Shown piece by piece: positions 33,884 to 43,260 of a DNA stretch of 64,000 bases. Each line of letters starts with the position of its first letter. The first letter of the stretch is position 1. The position numbers and the translations under genes were made by a program. This DNA is from Tahibacter harae. Lineage in GTDB: Bacteria > Pseudomonadota > Gammaproteobacteria > Xanthomonadales > Rhodanobacteraceae. The stretch is taken from positions 31,688 to 95,687 of the forward strand of contig NZ_JANFQO010000024.1 of the NCBI RefSeq assembly GCF_024437735.1. Reading direction: 5' to 3'. The notes under the pieces were generated by a model. It worked only from the letters and a program-made list of their open reading frames with translations. It searched no databases and was not told the DNA's origin.

Positions 33884-34504
33884 ATGTCCCTGCGTGTCCT
33901 CGCCTTCGCCCTTTCCCTGGGCCTTGCCCTGCCTGCCGCCGCCGCCGAACTCCTGCGCGACGATTTCTCCAACGCTTCCAGCGGCTGGACCAACAAGGCC
34001 GCCACCCGCGACAGCGACCTGGGCTTCGCCGTATACACCGACGGCGGCCAGTACCAGATGACGCCGGTCAGCGATTCCACCCTCGGCTTCATCGCCGCGC
34101 CGCGCCAGGCCGACGGCGGCGACGTACACCTGGAATCGGACCTGTTCCTCTACGCCGGCATCGGCGCAGGCTCCGGCGGCCTGGCCTGCCGCTTTCAGGA
34201 TCACCAGAACTTCTACGCCTTCGTCGCCCGCGGCGACGCGGTCATGGCCATCGTCAAGGTCAAGGACGGCCAGCCCACCCTGCTGGCCCAGGCCAAGCTC
34301 AAGAGCGTGATGCCCGGCACCGTGGATACGCGCCTGAAAGTCGATTGCCGCGGCGAGGAACTGCGCTTCTCCGCCCAGGACGGCGGCAGCATCAAGGCCA
34401 AGGACGCTGAATTCCAGAACGGCAAGAGCGGCCTGGTCGTGGCCGGGCAGAAGATGGCCGGCACCAGCGCGGTGTTCGACAATTTCGTGCTCGCCACACC
34501 CTGA
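33884..34504 (+). CDS. Exported beta-sandwich protein (DUF1080/concanavalin-like)
   Basis: A 206-residue secreted protein with a clear signal peptide (MSLRVLAFALSLGLALPAAAA). The mature part starts LLRDDFSNASSGW and shows the strand pattern of family-16-like or DUF1080 jelly rolls: CRFQDHQNFYAFVARGDAVMAIVKVKDG and LKVDCRGEELRFSAQDGG, ending SAVFDNFVLA. Similar domains bind sugars or serve as carbohydrate-associated modules, but no catalytic residues can be claimed. The ATG at 33884 starts the signal peptide directly. It is divergent from the ECF/kinase operon, and could be one of its targets. Confidence 0.65.
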   Translation: MSLRVLAFALSLGLALPAAAAELLRDDFSNASSGWTNKAATRDSDLGFAVYTDGGQYQMTPVSDSTLGFIAAPRQADGGDVHLESDLFLYAGIGAGSGGLACRFQDHQNFYAFVARGDAVMAIVKVKDGQPTLLAQAKLKSVMPGTVDTRLKVDCRGEELRFSAQDGGSIKAKDAEFQNGKSGLVVAGQKMAGTSAVFDNFVLATP

Positions 34505-34762
34505 AGCGTTGCAGCCTCCTGCGCGGCACGCCGGTCACGGTCGGTGCCGCCGGCCGGGTCGGCGGCACCGGCCTGTACATACGCCGCCATGCGGTATCCG
34601 GCGCGGCGACGCCGTGCCCGGGAGATGGCTGCGTGAACAGGATCCGCCCGCCGCCGCTGTCGCCCTGGCCCGCAATCCTGGCAACATCGTGGCTTGAGCA
34701 CTGCCCGCCGCAGGCGCTAGCTTCGGGTTTGCGGCGGCCGGCCGGCAGTACAGGAGCAGGGC

Positions 34763-35971
34763 GTGATACGGCGAATCGGACTGACAATGCTGCTGCTGGC
34801 CTGCGCCGCGGCGCAGGCGCAGCAGCCGCAACAGGAAGAATCCGGCGACGCGATCACCGCACTGACCAAGCGCTACCAGGAACAGCCCCAGGCGCATTAC
34901 CTGGCCTACCTGCTGGCCCGCTTCAACGCCGACGCCGGCCAGCAGGAAGCCGCGCTGGACTGGCTGGGCAAGCTCGACGAGCGCGGCTGGGACCTGGGCA
35001 TCAACCCGCGCGATTTCCCCAGCCTGCAGGGCAACGAAGAATTCCGCGCCATCAAGATCGAGCTGCAGCGCCAGCAGCAGCGGCGCGAGCGCGGCCAGCG
35101 CGAAGTGCTGGTCAATGTCGCCGGCCTGATTCCCGAAGGCCTGGCCTTCGACGGCCAGCGCCAGCGCTACCTCATCGGCGCCTACAACCGGGCACAGATC
35201 CACGCCGTCGACCTGCGCGGCAAGGTGACCCGGATCTGGGCTTCCGACGAAGCGCTGAGCGTGCTCGGCATGACCGTAGCCGCCGATGGCCACACCCTCT
35301 ACGCCGCGGTCAATCCCACCGCCGCGCGGCGCGCGGCCGGCGACAAAGCCTTCGTCCTGCTGCTGGATCTGGCCGACGGCCGCGAGCTGCGCCGCCTGCC
35401 GGCGCCGGAGGCGGGCTATCTGAACGACCTCTGCCTGCTGCGCGACGGCCGCATCGTCGCCAGCGACAGCGCCAACAGCCGCCTGCTGCAGGCCGCGCCC
35501 GGCGCGGCCGAGCTGCGCCTGTGGGACGAGCCCGGCCACGTCATCGCTGCCAACGGCGTGGCCTGCGACGACGCGCGCGGGGCGGTCTATGTCGCCGTCT
35601 ACAACGGCATCAGCCGGGTCGATACCGGCACTGGCGCCGCCGAACTCATGGATACGCCGCGCGGCGCCGCGGTCGGCGGCATCGACGGCCTCTACCTCGA
35701 CGGCAACAGCCTGGTCGGCGTGCAGAACGGCTTCGGCGCCGGCCGCGTGCTGCGCATGCGCCTTTCCGGCGACGGCGAGAGCCTGAGCCGCGTGGAGACC
35801 CTGGAATCGGGCATCGTCGATCTCAACGAACCGACCACCGGCGCGCTCACGCCCACCAGCTTCGTCTACATCGCCAATAGCCAGATCTGGAAATGGGACG
35901 ACCAGAAACAGCGCCTGCGCGACGGCCAGCGTGCCGCGCCGATCATGTTGCGGCGGGTGCCGTTGCGGTAG
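34763..35971 (+). CDS. Exported SMP-30/gluconolactonase-like beta-propeller protein
   Basis: A 402-residue secreted protein. The GTG at 34763 follows AGGAG and starts a signal peptide (IRRIGLTMLLLACAAAQA). A helical N-terminal part (about 25-110) may be a TPR-like unit. Then comes a six-bladed propeller: PEGLAFDGQRQRYLIGAYN, LSVLGMTVAADGHTLYAA, YLNDLCLLRDGRIVASDSANSRLL, AANGVACDDARGAVYVAVYNG and GIDGLYLDGNSLVGVQNGF. SMP-30 relatives are metal-dependent lactonases or esterases, though many are non-enzymatic. Active-site residues cannot be assigned with confidence. Confidence 0.7.
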   Translation: MIRRIGLTMLLLACAAAQAQQPQQEESGDAITALTKRYQEQPQAHYLAYLLARFNADAGQQEAALDWLGKLDERGWDLGINPRDFPSLQGNEEFRAIKIELQRQQQRRERGQREVLVNVAGLIPEGLAFDGQRQRYLIGAYNRAQIHAVDLRGKVTRIWASDEALSVLGMTVAADGHTLYAAVNPTAARRAAGDKAFVLLLDLADGRELRRLPAPEAGYLNDLCLLRDGRIVASDSANSRLLQAAPGAAELRLWDEPGHVIAANGVACDDARGAVYVAVYNGISRVDTGTGAAELMDTPRGAAVGGIDGLYLDGNSLVGVQNGFGAGRVLRMRLSGDGESLSRVETLESGIVDLNEPTTGALTPTSFVYIANSQIWKWDDQKQRLRDGQRAAPIMLRRVPLR

Positions 35972-35975
35972 GGCC

Positions 35976-36051
35976 GGGATTCGGGATTGGCAAAGGCCAG
36001 GGCGTACCGCCGCGGCGGAAACGCTCTTGCGAATCGCCAATCCCGAATCCC
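35976..36051. terminator. Candidate bidirectional terminator: 16-bp inverted repeat
   Basis: Perfect arms gggattcgggattggc (35976-35991) and gccaatcccgaatccc (36036-36051) lie between convergent genes. The 44-base interior contains a further GC-rich hairpin centred on ccgccgcggcgg. The arms use the same heptad wording as the tandem arrays elsewhere. No T-run is present, so the role as a terminator is inferred from place. Confidence 0.45.
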
Positions 36052-36061
36052 ATGACCGGCT

Positions 36062-37471
36062 TCACCGGTCGTACGCAGATTCCCCGTGCGCCGTGATGTC
36101 CAGGCCCTCGCGTTCCTCGTCCGCCGGCACGCGCAGGCCCAGCGTGAGATCGGCCAGCTTGAACGCGATGAACGCAACCACGCCGGACCAGACCACGGTC
36201 AGTCCCACGCCGCCGGCCTGCACCAGCAACTGGCCGCTGATCGAATACGTCTCCGCCGTCTTGTTGGCGACGTAGTCGTAGATGCCGGTGCCGCCCAGCG
36301 ACGGCGCGGCGAACACGCCGGTGAGCAGGGCGCCGACGATGCCGCCGACGCCGTGCACGCCGAACACATCCAGCGCGTCATCCACCCGCAGCAGGCGCTT
36401 GAGTCCGGTCACGCCCCACAGGCAGGCCAGCCCGGCGATGAAGCCGATCGCCAGCGCGCCGCCCAGGCCGACGAAGCCCGCCGCCGGGGTGATGCCGACC
36501 AGGCCGGCCACCGCGCCCGAGGCCGCGCCCAGCATGGACGGCTTGCCCTTGCCCAGCCATTCGCCCAGGGTCCAGCCCAGGATGGCCGCGCACGGTGCGA
36601 TCAAGGTGTTCGCAAAGGCCAGCGCGGCGGTGCCGTTGGCTTCCAGCGCCGAGCCCGCGTTGAAGCCGAACCAGCCCACCCAGAGTATCGAGGCGCCGGT
36701 CATGGTCAGGGCCAGATTGTGCGGGCGCATGGCTTCGTGACCGTGGCCCAGGCGCCGGCCGACCAGCCAGGCGCCGACCAGTCCGGCCACCGCGGCGTTG
36801 ATGTGCACCACCGTGCCGCCGGCGAAATCCAGCGCGCCATGGCGGAACAGGAAACCCGAGGCCGCCGTTGCCGCCTCGCCGGCCGCGGCGTCGGTGAACG
36901 CATCCGGGCCGGGCCAGAACCAGACCATGTGCGCCACCGGCACATAGCTGAAGGTGAACCAGAGCACGGTGAACAGCAGCACTGCCGAAAAGCGCATGCG
37001 TTCGGCGAACGCGCCGACGATCAGCGCACAGGTGATGCAGGCGAACGCCGCCTGGAAGGCGAAATAACCCAGTTCCGGCACCACCACGCCCTTGGAGAAC
37101 GTGGCCGCGTTGGCTTCCGGCGTGAGCCCCTTCATCAGCAGCCGGTCCCAGCCGCCGAAGAAGGCGTTGCCCGGGGTGAAGGCCAGGCTGTAGCCGTACA
37201 ACGTCCACAGCACCGCAACCAGCGCGAAAACCAGCACGCACTGCATCAGCACCGACAGCATGTTCTTGGAGCGCACCAGGCCCCCGTAGAACAGGCCCAG
37301 CCCGGGCAGCGTCATGAAGATCACGATGGCCGCGCAGACCAGCAGCCAGGCCGTATCGCCCTTGTTCGGCACGGCGGCGGCCTGGGCCAGGGCCTGCGGC
37401 GCGGCCAGGCCGGCGGCGAGGGCGAGCGCGGTGCCGGCGAGGGCGCGGCGGGGAAAAGCAGTCGTCGTCAT
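36062..37471 (-). CDS. amtB: Ammonium transporter
   Basis: A 469-residue ammonium channel protein with a cleavable signal peptide (ending QALAQA) and eleven membrane helices. Seen: WLLVCAAIVIFMTLPGLGLFYGGLVRSKN, the family start; WFTFSYVPVAHMVW, with the periplasmic gate region; and the paired pore His region in FAGGTVVHINAAVAGL plus DDALDVFGVHGVGGIVGALLTG. The C-terminal tail that contacts GlnK is present. It lies 12 bases after glnK on the same strand, the widespread glnK-amtB arrangement, with torF upstream. It carries ammonium into the cell under nitrogen limitation. Confidence 0.96.
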   Translation of the reverse strand: MTTTAFPRRALAGTALALAAGLAAPQALAQAAAVPNKGDTAWLLVCAAIVIFMTLPGLGLFYGGLVRSKNMLSVLMQCVLVFALVAVLWTLYGYSLAFTPGNAFFGGWDRLLMKGLTPEANAATFSKGVVVPELGYFAFQAAFACITCALIVGAFAERMRFSAVLLFTVLWFTFSYVPVAHMVWFWPGPDAFTDAAAGEAATAASGFLFRHGALDFAGGTVVHINAAVAGLVGAWLVGRRLGHGHEAMRPHNLALTMTGASILWVGWFGFNAGSALEANGTAALAFANTLIAPCAAILGWTLGEWLGKGKPSMLGAASGAVAGLVGITPAAGFVGLGGALAIGFIAGLACLWGVTGLKRLLRVDDALDVFGVHGVGGIVGALLTGVFAAPSLGGTGIYDYVANKTAETYSISGQLLVQAGGVGLTVVWSGVVAFIAFKLADLTLGLRVPADEEREGLDITAHGESAYDR

Positions 37472-37483
37472 GGTCGTTCTCCC

Positions 37484-38582
<1,099 letters not shown>

Positions 38583-39091
38583 GAAGGTGATCCCGTTCGG
38601 TGAGTTGGGTCGCCGCTACGCGCGCTCGCGCGTGGCGGTGGCAGTCCTTGCCGCTCCACTCCGGGTACCACGGGGCTGTACCGCCCCTTGGTTCCGCCCG
38701 CGCTGCTGCTGACGCAGGACAGACCTCGATCGCCGCTTCCTGCGGCCGGTGCGCGATGCCTCGCGAAAGCCCGCACGCCGCCCTTCCCGAACGCTGCGCT
38801 TCGTGCGCGGCGTCTGGTTCTGTTTCTGTTCTTGTTTTTGCTTTTTCTAGTTTCTAGTTTTGGTTCTTCCGGATTTCATGGTTCGACTGCAGCGCCGTCG
38901 CCGCCCTTCACGGCAAGCACCAGCGCTTCAACTCCCTCTTCCCCGCGCTTGCGTGGGGGGAGAGGGCTGCGGTGAGGAGGCGACGCTGAAACCCCGGCGT
39001 TCCGCCCAGGTTTTCGCCAGAAGCCCGTACACGCTAGCTGTCCGCGAAAACCACGACGGCGATGCGATTGAGGCGTTGCCCCCTCACCCAA

Positions 39092-39123
39092 CCCTCTCCC
39101 CCAAGCGAGCTTGGGGGAGAGGG
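39092..39123. repeat. Perfect 14-bp hairpin, ccctctcccccaag type
   Basis: Arms ccctctcccccaag (39092-39105) and cttgggggagaggg (39110-39123) enclose a cgag loop. Related hairpins occur at 38934-38966, 42748-42787 and 54523-54552, so this is a dispersed family; three of the four lie beside heptad arrays. Confidence 0.75.
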
Positions 39124-39138
39124 CTCGAAGCTCTACAA

Positions 39139-39208
39139 AATCCCGAATCCCGAATCCCGAATCCCGAATCTCGAATCTCGAATCTCGAATCTCGAATCTC
39201 GAATCTCG
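39139..39208. repeat. Heptad tandem array, 10 units
   Basis: Four units of aatcccg (39139-39166) are followed by six of aatctcg (39167-39208), with a clean switch between versions. It lies just downstream of the glnA stop codon. Confidence 0.9.
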
Positions 39209-39235
39209 AATTCAGCATTCCCGGATCCCAACCCA

Positions 39236-40645
39236 TCAGATCGCGTAATACATCTGATATTCCAACGGATGCGTCGAAGCGCGGAACTTGGTCACTTCCT
39301 GCATCTTCAGCTCGATATACGCATCGATGAAGTCGTCGGAGAACACGCCGCCGGCCTTGAGGAAGTCGCGGTCCTTGTCCAGCGCTTCCAGCGCCTGGTC
39401 CAGGCTGTGGCAGACGGTGGGGATGTTCTTTTCTTCTTCCGGCGGCAGGTCGTACAGATCCTTGTCCATGGGCGCGCCCGGGTCGATCTTGTTCAGGATG
39501 CCGTCCAGGCCGGCCATCATCAGCGCGGTGAAGGTGAGGTAGCCCGAGTTCATCGGATCCGGGAAGCGGATCTCGATGCGGCGGCCCTTGGGATTGGTCA
39601 CGAACGGAATGCGGCAGCTGGCCGAGCGGTTGCGGGCCGAGTAGGCCAGCATCACCGGCGCCTCGAAGCCCGGCACCAGGCGCTTGTAGCTGTTGGTGGT
39701 CGAGTTGGTGAAGGCGTTGATGGCGCGCGCGTGCTTGAAGATGCCGCCGATGTAGTACAGCGCCGTCTGCGACAGGCCGCCGTAGAGATCGCCGGAGAAC
39801 AGGTTCTGGCCGCCCTTGGACAGGGACTGGTGCACATGCATACCCGAACCGTTGTCGCCGACGATGGGCTTGGGCATGAAGGTGACGGTCTTGCCGTTCT
39901 TGTGCGCGATGTTGCGGATCACGTACTTCATCAGCGCCAGTTCGTCGGCCTTCTTCACCAGGGTGTTGAAGCGCGTGCCGATCTCGCACTGGCCGGCGTT
40001 GGCGACTTCATGATGGTGCACTTCCACCACCTGGCCCAGGGCTTCGAGCGCCAGACACATCTCGGCGCGCAGGTCCTGGAACGAATCCACCGGCGGCAGC
40101 GGGAAATAGCCGCCTTTCACGCCGGGGCGCAGGCCCGAGTTGCCTTCCTCGTAGCGGTACTTGGAACTCCAGGCGGCTTCCTGCGATTCGATCTCGTAGA
40201 ACACCTTGCCCATGTCGTTCTGCCAGCGCACCGAGTCGAAGATGAAGAACTCGGGTTCCGGGCCGAAGAAGGCGGTATCGGCCAGGCCGGTGGACTTGAG
40301 GAAGGCCTCGCCGCGCTTGGCGATGGAGCGCGGGCAGCGCGAATAAGCCTGCATGGTGCTGGGTTCCAGCACGTCGCAGGTGATGGCCAGGGTCTTGTGC
40401 GCAAAGAACGGATCGATCACCGCGCTGGCCGGATCCGGCAGCAGCACCATGTCGGATTCGTTGATGCCCTTCCAGCCGGCGATGGACGAACCATCGAACA
40501 TCTTGCCGTCCTCGAAGGTGCCGGCGTCGATGGCATGGGCCGGGAAGGTCACGTGATGCTGGGTGCCGCGCATGTCGGCGAAACGCAGATCGACGAATTC
40601 AATGCCTTCGTCCTTGATGAGCTGGAGAACCTTGTCGGCGGACAT
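39236..40645 (-). CDS. glnA: Glutamine synthetase, type I
   Basis: A 469-residue enzyme, exactly the usual GlnA length, that joins ammonia and glutamate to glutamine with ATP. Seen: [19 protein letters not shown] at the start, [15 protein letters not shown] (the Asp-latch region), [29 protein letters not shown] and NRSASCRIP. Tyr398 in LYDLPPEE is the adenylylation site used by GlnE to switch the enzyme off. The Met at 40645 ([14 protein letters not shown]) is chosen because the 42 codons before it cover the promoter. A sigma-54 promoter and two NtrC-like sites lie upstream. Confidence 0.97.
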   Translation of the reverse strand: MSADKVLQLIKDEGIEFVDLRFADMRGTQHHVTFPAHAIDAGTFEDGKMFDGSSIAGWKGINESDMVLLPDPASAVIDPFFAHKTLAITCDVLEPSTMQAYSRCPRSIAKRGEAFLKSTGLADTAFFGPEPEFFIFDSVRWQNDMGKVFYEIESQEAAWSSKYRYEEGNSGLRPGVKGGYFPLPPVDSFQDLRAEMCLALEALGQVVEVHHHEVANAGQCEIGTRFNTLVKKADELALMKYVIRNIAHKNGKTVTFMPKPIVGDNGSGMHVHQSLSKGGQNLFSGDLYGGLSQTALYYIGGIFKHARAINAFTNSTTNSYKRLVPGFEAPVMLAYSARNRSASCRIPFVTNPKGRRIEIRFPDPMNSGYLTFTALMMAGLDGILNKIDPGAPMDKDLYDLPPEEEKNIPTVCHSLDQALEALDKDRDFLKAGGVFSDDFIDAYIELKMQEVTKFRASTHPLEYQMYYAI

Positions 40646-40687
40646 TGCGGGTATAGCCTCTGTGGGGTTGAGAACGCTTTGCCTATG

Positions 40688-40702
40688 GCAAGGGTTGTGC
40701 CA
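40688..40702 (-). promoter_or_regulatory. Sigma-54 promoter of glnA
   Basis: The minus strand reads TGGCACAACCCTTGC, an exact match to TGGCAC-N5-TTGC with GG and GC ten bases apart. It lies about 43 bases before the glnA start codon, leaving a leader of roughly 30 bases. Confidence 0.88.
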
Positions 40703-40766
40703 TTGCAGCAAAGTGTTATATATCAAACAGATACCATGATGCAGCGGCTGCTGGCCCAGTATCTTG

Positions 40767-40812
40767 TGCACTGAATTGGTGCTTTTCGTGGGCGAATTGC
40801 ACCAATTTGGGA
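40767..40812 (-). promoter_or_regulatory. Two NtrC-like binding sites upstream of glnA
   Basis: Site 1, TGCACTGAATTGGTGC (40767-40782), and site 2, TGCACCAATTTGGGA (40798-40812), resemble the enteric NtrC consensus TGCACCAATTTGGTGCA. Their centres are about 31 bases apart, three helical turns, and they lie roughly 70-120 bases upstream of the sigma-54 promoter, the normal enhancer position. Confidence 0.78.
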
Positions 40813-40938
40813 GTAAGTGCGCCGGCCGCCGACGCCTGGATCGGCGCCAGCATTCCGCCTGGATACGGCCATCCGCCCGCCCTCATCCGGCCTGTACCAA
40901 ACCGCTAAGCTAGCGGTCTGTCCCGTGCCCGCGTTGTC

Positions 40939-41730
40939 ATGAACGAAATCCTCAACGTCGTCCTGCTAGGCATCATCGAAGGCATTACCGAATTCCTGCC
41001 CATCTCCAGCACCGGCCACCTGCTGATTGCCGAGCAGTGGCTGGGCGCGCGTTCGGACCTGTTCAATATCGCGATCCAGGCCGGTGCGATTCTCGCGGTC
41101 TGCCTGATCTACCGGCAGCGCCTGTGGCAGCTGGCGACCAACCTCGGCGACCCGGCGCAGCGCGACTACGCGGCCAAGCTGGCCCTGGCCTTCGGCATCA
41201 CGGCGGTGCTGGGCCTGGCCCTGGCCAAGAGCGGCTTCAAGCTGCCGACGGCGGTGACGCCGGTGGCCTGGGCGCTGGTCATCGGCGGTGTGTGGATACT
41301 GCTGGCCGAGCGCTGGGTAGCGAACCGGCCCGAGGCCGCGGCGATCGCCTGGCATACCGCGGCCCTGGTCGGTCTGCTGCAGGTGGTGGCCGGCGTATTT
41401 CCGGGCACCTCGCGTTCGGCCGCGACCATCTTCGTCGCCCTGCTCGCCGGCACCACCAGCCGCGCTGCGGCGACCGAGTTCGCCTTTCTCGTCGGCATAC
41501 CGACCATGTTCGCGGCCTCGGGCTACGAGCTGTACAAGAACCTCAGGCATGACGGCGCGCATGAGGACTGGAGCCTGCTCGGCATCGCCTTCGCGGTTTC
41601 CTGCATCACCGCCTTCGTCGCGGTGAAGTGGCTGCTGGGCTATATCCGTACGCACACTTTCACGCCGTTCGCCTGGTACCGCATCGCGCTGGGACTGGCC
41701 CTGTTGCTGGGACTGCCCGCGGCCGCGTAA
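40939..41730 (+). CDS. uppP: Undecaprenyl-diphosphate phosphatase
   Basis: A 263-residue membrane enzyme that recycles the lipid carrier of peptidoglycan synthesis by removing one phosphate from undecaprenyl diphosphate. Seen: the first signature GIIEGITEFLPISSTGHLLIAEQWLG (residues about 10-35, with catalytic Glu pair and Ser) and the second GTSRSAATIFVALLAGTTSRAAATEFAFLVGIPTM (about 155-190, with the catalytic Arg). Eight helices and full length fit the family. The family is also known as BacA because extra copies give bacitracin resistance. It stands alone, divergent from glnA. Confidence 0.95.
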   Translation: MNEILNVVLLGIIEGITEFLPISSTGHLLIAEQWLGARSDLFNIAIQAGAILAVCLIYRQRLWQLATNLGDPAQRDYAAKLALAFGITAVLGLALAKSGFKLPTAVTPVAWALVIGGVWILLAERWVANRPEAAAIAWHTAALVGLLQVVAGVFPGTSRSAATIFVALLAGTTSRAAATEFAFLVGIPTMFAASGYELYKNLRHDGAHEDWSLLGIAFAVSCITAFVAVKWLLGYIRTHTFTPFAWYRIALGLALLLGLPAAA

Positions 41731-42037
41731 CCAGCCGGTAGCTGCGCTGCACGCCGCGACGCGGCGCGCGTGCAACGGTGTTGCGCCGGCTGCTGTCCAT
41801 CGCGTTCGTGCTGACCAGGCCTGGGCGCGGCAGTGTCGCCGATGTCGCCGGGCCACCAACCCCGATGCGGGGCGGACGCCGGTGGAATGCCTTGCGCTGG
41901 GGCCTTCGTCGCCGGCGCGTCGACCATGCCGCGACCTCCCGCAGGACCACCGCCGCACTCCCGGCAGGCGCCGCTCTCACCCGCCGCTTACCCACGCTGT
42001 GCAAGCCTGGACGCGATCCCGCGCCCGGAGCCTCCGC
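41731..42037. other. Gap of about 300 bases, no gene seen
   Basis: Between uppP and the iron-permease family gene. Open frames run through it on both strands because of the high GC, but none has a family feature or good start. It probably holds the promoter of the downstream gene. Confidence 0.5.
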
Positions 42038-42538
42038 ATGAAAAATCTGCCCGACGACGTACCGACCGCGGAGACCGTCCGCCGCGGCAAGCGCCATTCC
42101 TGGTTCGACCGCGCCGCCGGCGCCGTCACCCACGCCGTGGGCACGCCGCTGGCCTTCGGCATCGCCCTGGTCTCCATCCTGCTGTGGGCGCTGAGCGGGC
42201 CGCTGTTCGGCTTTTCCGAGACCTGGCAGCTGGTGGTCAACACCGCCACGACCATCGTCACCTTCCTCATGGTGTTCGTGATCCAGCAGTCGCAGAACAA
42301 GGACAGCCTGGCCCTGCACCTGAAGCTCAACGAACTGCTCGCCTCCCAGCGCCATGCGAGCAACCGCCTCATCGCGATCGAAGACCTGGACGAACACGAA
42401 CTGGCCACCCTGCGCCGCTTCTACTGCCGCCTGGCCGAACTGGCGCAGAAGCACGGCGGCGTGCACGAGACGCATTCGGTGGACGAGGCGCTGCAGTCGC
42501 ATGAGGAGAAATCGCGGAGCAGGGAGCGGAGTTCGTAG
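42038..42538 (+). CDS. Low-affinity iron permease family protein
   Basis: A 166-residue inner-membrane protein of the Iron_permease family (named for yeast Fet4). It has two membrane helices: TPLAFGIALVSILLWALSGP and WQLVVNTATTIVTFLMVFVIQ, the second followed by the hallmark QSQNKDSLALHLKLNELL. A cytoplasmic helical tail ends the protein. Bacterial members are short compared with Fet4 and have no proven iron transport, so the name reflects homology only. The ATG at 42038 follows CCGGAG; earlier in-frame sequence is rejected since it lacks family features. Confidence 0.85.
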   Translation: MKNLPDDVPTAETVRRGKRHSWFDRAAGAVTHAVGTPLAFGIALVSILLWALSGPLFGFSETWQLVVNTATTIVTFLMVFVIQQSQNKDSLALHLKLNELLASQRHASNRLIAIEDLDEHELATLRRFYCRLAELAQKHGGVHETHSVDEALQSHEEKSRSRERSS

Positions 42539-42565
42539 GGTTGGTGTTTGGGATTTCGAGGTTTG

Positions 42566-42677
42566 GATTCGTGATTCGTGATTCGTGATTCGTGATTCGT
42601 GATTCGTGATTCGTGATTCGGGATTCGGGATTCGGGATTCGGGATTCGGGATTCGGGATTCGGGATTCGGGATTCGC
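42566..42677. repeat. Heptad tandem array, 16 units
   Basis: Seven units of gattcgt (42566-42614), eight of gattcgg (42615-42670) and one gattcgc. The two versions are in separate blocks, as in the array at 39139, which suggests expansion from single variant units. Confidence 0.92.
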
Positions 42678-42787
42678 AGGGAGTGTGCGGCGCAATCTGA
42701 TTTTTCAGTGAAATTTGCCGGTTTTCTTTGAGAAAAAGCGGGAAGCTCCCTATCCCCCAAGCGCGTAAACGCGCCTGGGGGAGAGGG
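42671..42787. repeat. Dispersed repeat, copy 1 (body plus hairpin)
   Basis: The body 42671-42750 (cagggagtgtgcggcg ... cagtgaaatttgccgg ... gagaaaaagcgggaagctcc) recurs in the opposite orientation at 54553-54637. In both copies a heptad array abuts one end and a ccctctcccc-type hairpin (42748-42787 here) the other. Confidence 0.7.
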
Positions 42788-42974
42788 CTTTTCCCGCTGC
42801 GGAATCGCGATTCGAGGTTGCGACCAGATCGGGACAGATGAGCCGGAGCAGAGGATCGGTAACAGAGGATCCGGAACAAGGGATCAGAAACAGAAGACCC
42901 GGAACGAACGATCAGAAACACAAAAACCACCCCACCCCCAGCCATCCAAAACCCAGAATCAAAAACCCCCAAAA

Positions 42975-43004
42975 CAAAAAACCCCGCTCCACACGGAGCG
43001 GGGT
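42975..43004 (-). terminator. Rho-independent terminator of the entericidin gene
   Basis: Arms accccgctcc (42981-42990) and ggagcggggt (42995-43004) enclose acac. On the minus strand a T-run follows (42976-42980), interrupted once. It lies about 54 bases past the entericidin stop. Confidence 0.88.
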
Positions 43005-43057
43005 CCACTCCGGACCGCGAGGTGGCGCGGGCCGGAACGAGGTGCCGGGCGCGGGGT

Positions 43058-43210
43058 TTACTTGCGCGCGTCGTCGGAAGCGTCCTGGATCTTTTCGCCG
43101 GCGCGCTCGATGTCCTTGCCCGCGCCCTTGACCGTGTGGCAGGCGCTGAGGTGGGTGGCGGCGAACAGCAGGGCGCAGAGCAGGGCAATGGTCTTGAAGC
43201 TGGCTTTCAT
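43058..43210 (-). CDS. Entericidin A/B family lipoprotein
   Basis: A 50-residue lipoprotein, found by reading the strand directly. The signal peptide MKASFKTIALLCALLFAATHLSAC ends with the lipobox LSAC, and the short mature part reads HTVKGAGKDIERAGEKIQDA, the typical amphipathic entericidin motif. AAGGAG lies ahead of the ATG. In E. coli the entericidin pair acts as an envelope toxin/antidote in stationary phase; in other bacteria single copies like this are simply small stress-linked envelope lipoproteins. It follows the coiled-coil lipoprotein gene by 50 bases on the same strand, and ends at a strong terminator. Confidence 0.9.
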   Translation of the reverse strand: MKASFKTIALLCALLFAATHLSACHTVKGAGKDIERAGEKIQDASDDARK

Positions 43211-43260
43211 GGCTGAACTCCTTTTTGTTGGTTGTCAGGCGCCTGGCGGTACGGGGGATT

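Larger units (their letters stand above)
38583..39235. other. Repeat-bearing gap between torF and glnA, no gene seen
   Basis: This 653-base stretch must hold the torF-glnK-amtB promoter and the glnA 3' region. It contains a T-rich tract (38820-38870), two hairpins built on ccctctcccc (38934-38966 and 39092-39123) and a heptad array (39139-39208). Open frames across it have no family features. Confidence 0.6.
42539..43057. other. Repeat-rich gap before the entericidin gene
   Basis: No gene is seen in these 519 bases. They hold a 16-unit heptad array, an 80-base dispersed repeat, a hairpin of the ccctctccccc family, a stretch of short A-rich repeats (cagaggatc/cggaacaa wording, 42845-42915) and the entericidin terminator. 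Confidence 0.7.

Noticed and set aside
38688..38975. A frame with a hydrophobic LVLFLFLFLLFLV stretch.
   Set aside because: The hydrophobic run comes from a T-rich intergenic tract next to repeats; there is no ribosome site or family feature.
42566..42677. Regular short repeats considered as a CRISPR array.
   Set aside because: The unit is only seven bases with no spacers; it is a simple tandem array.
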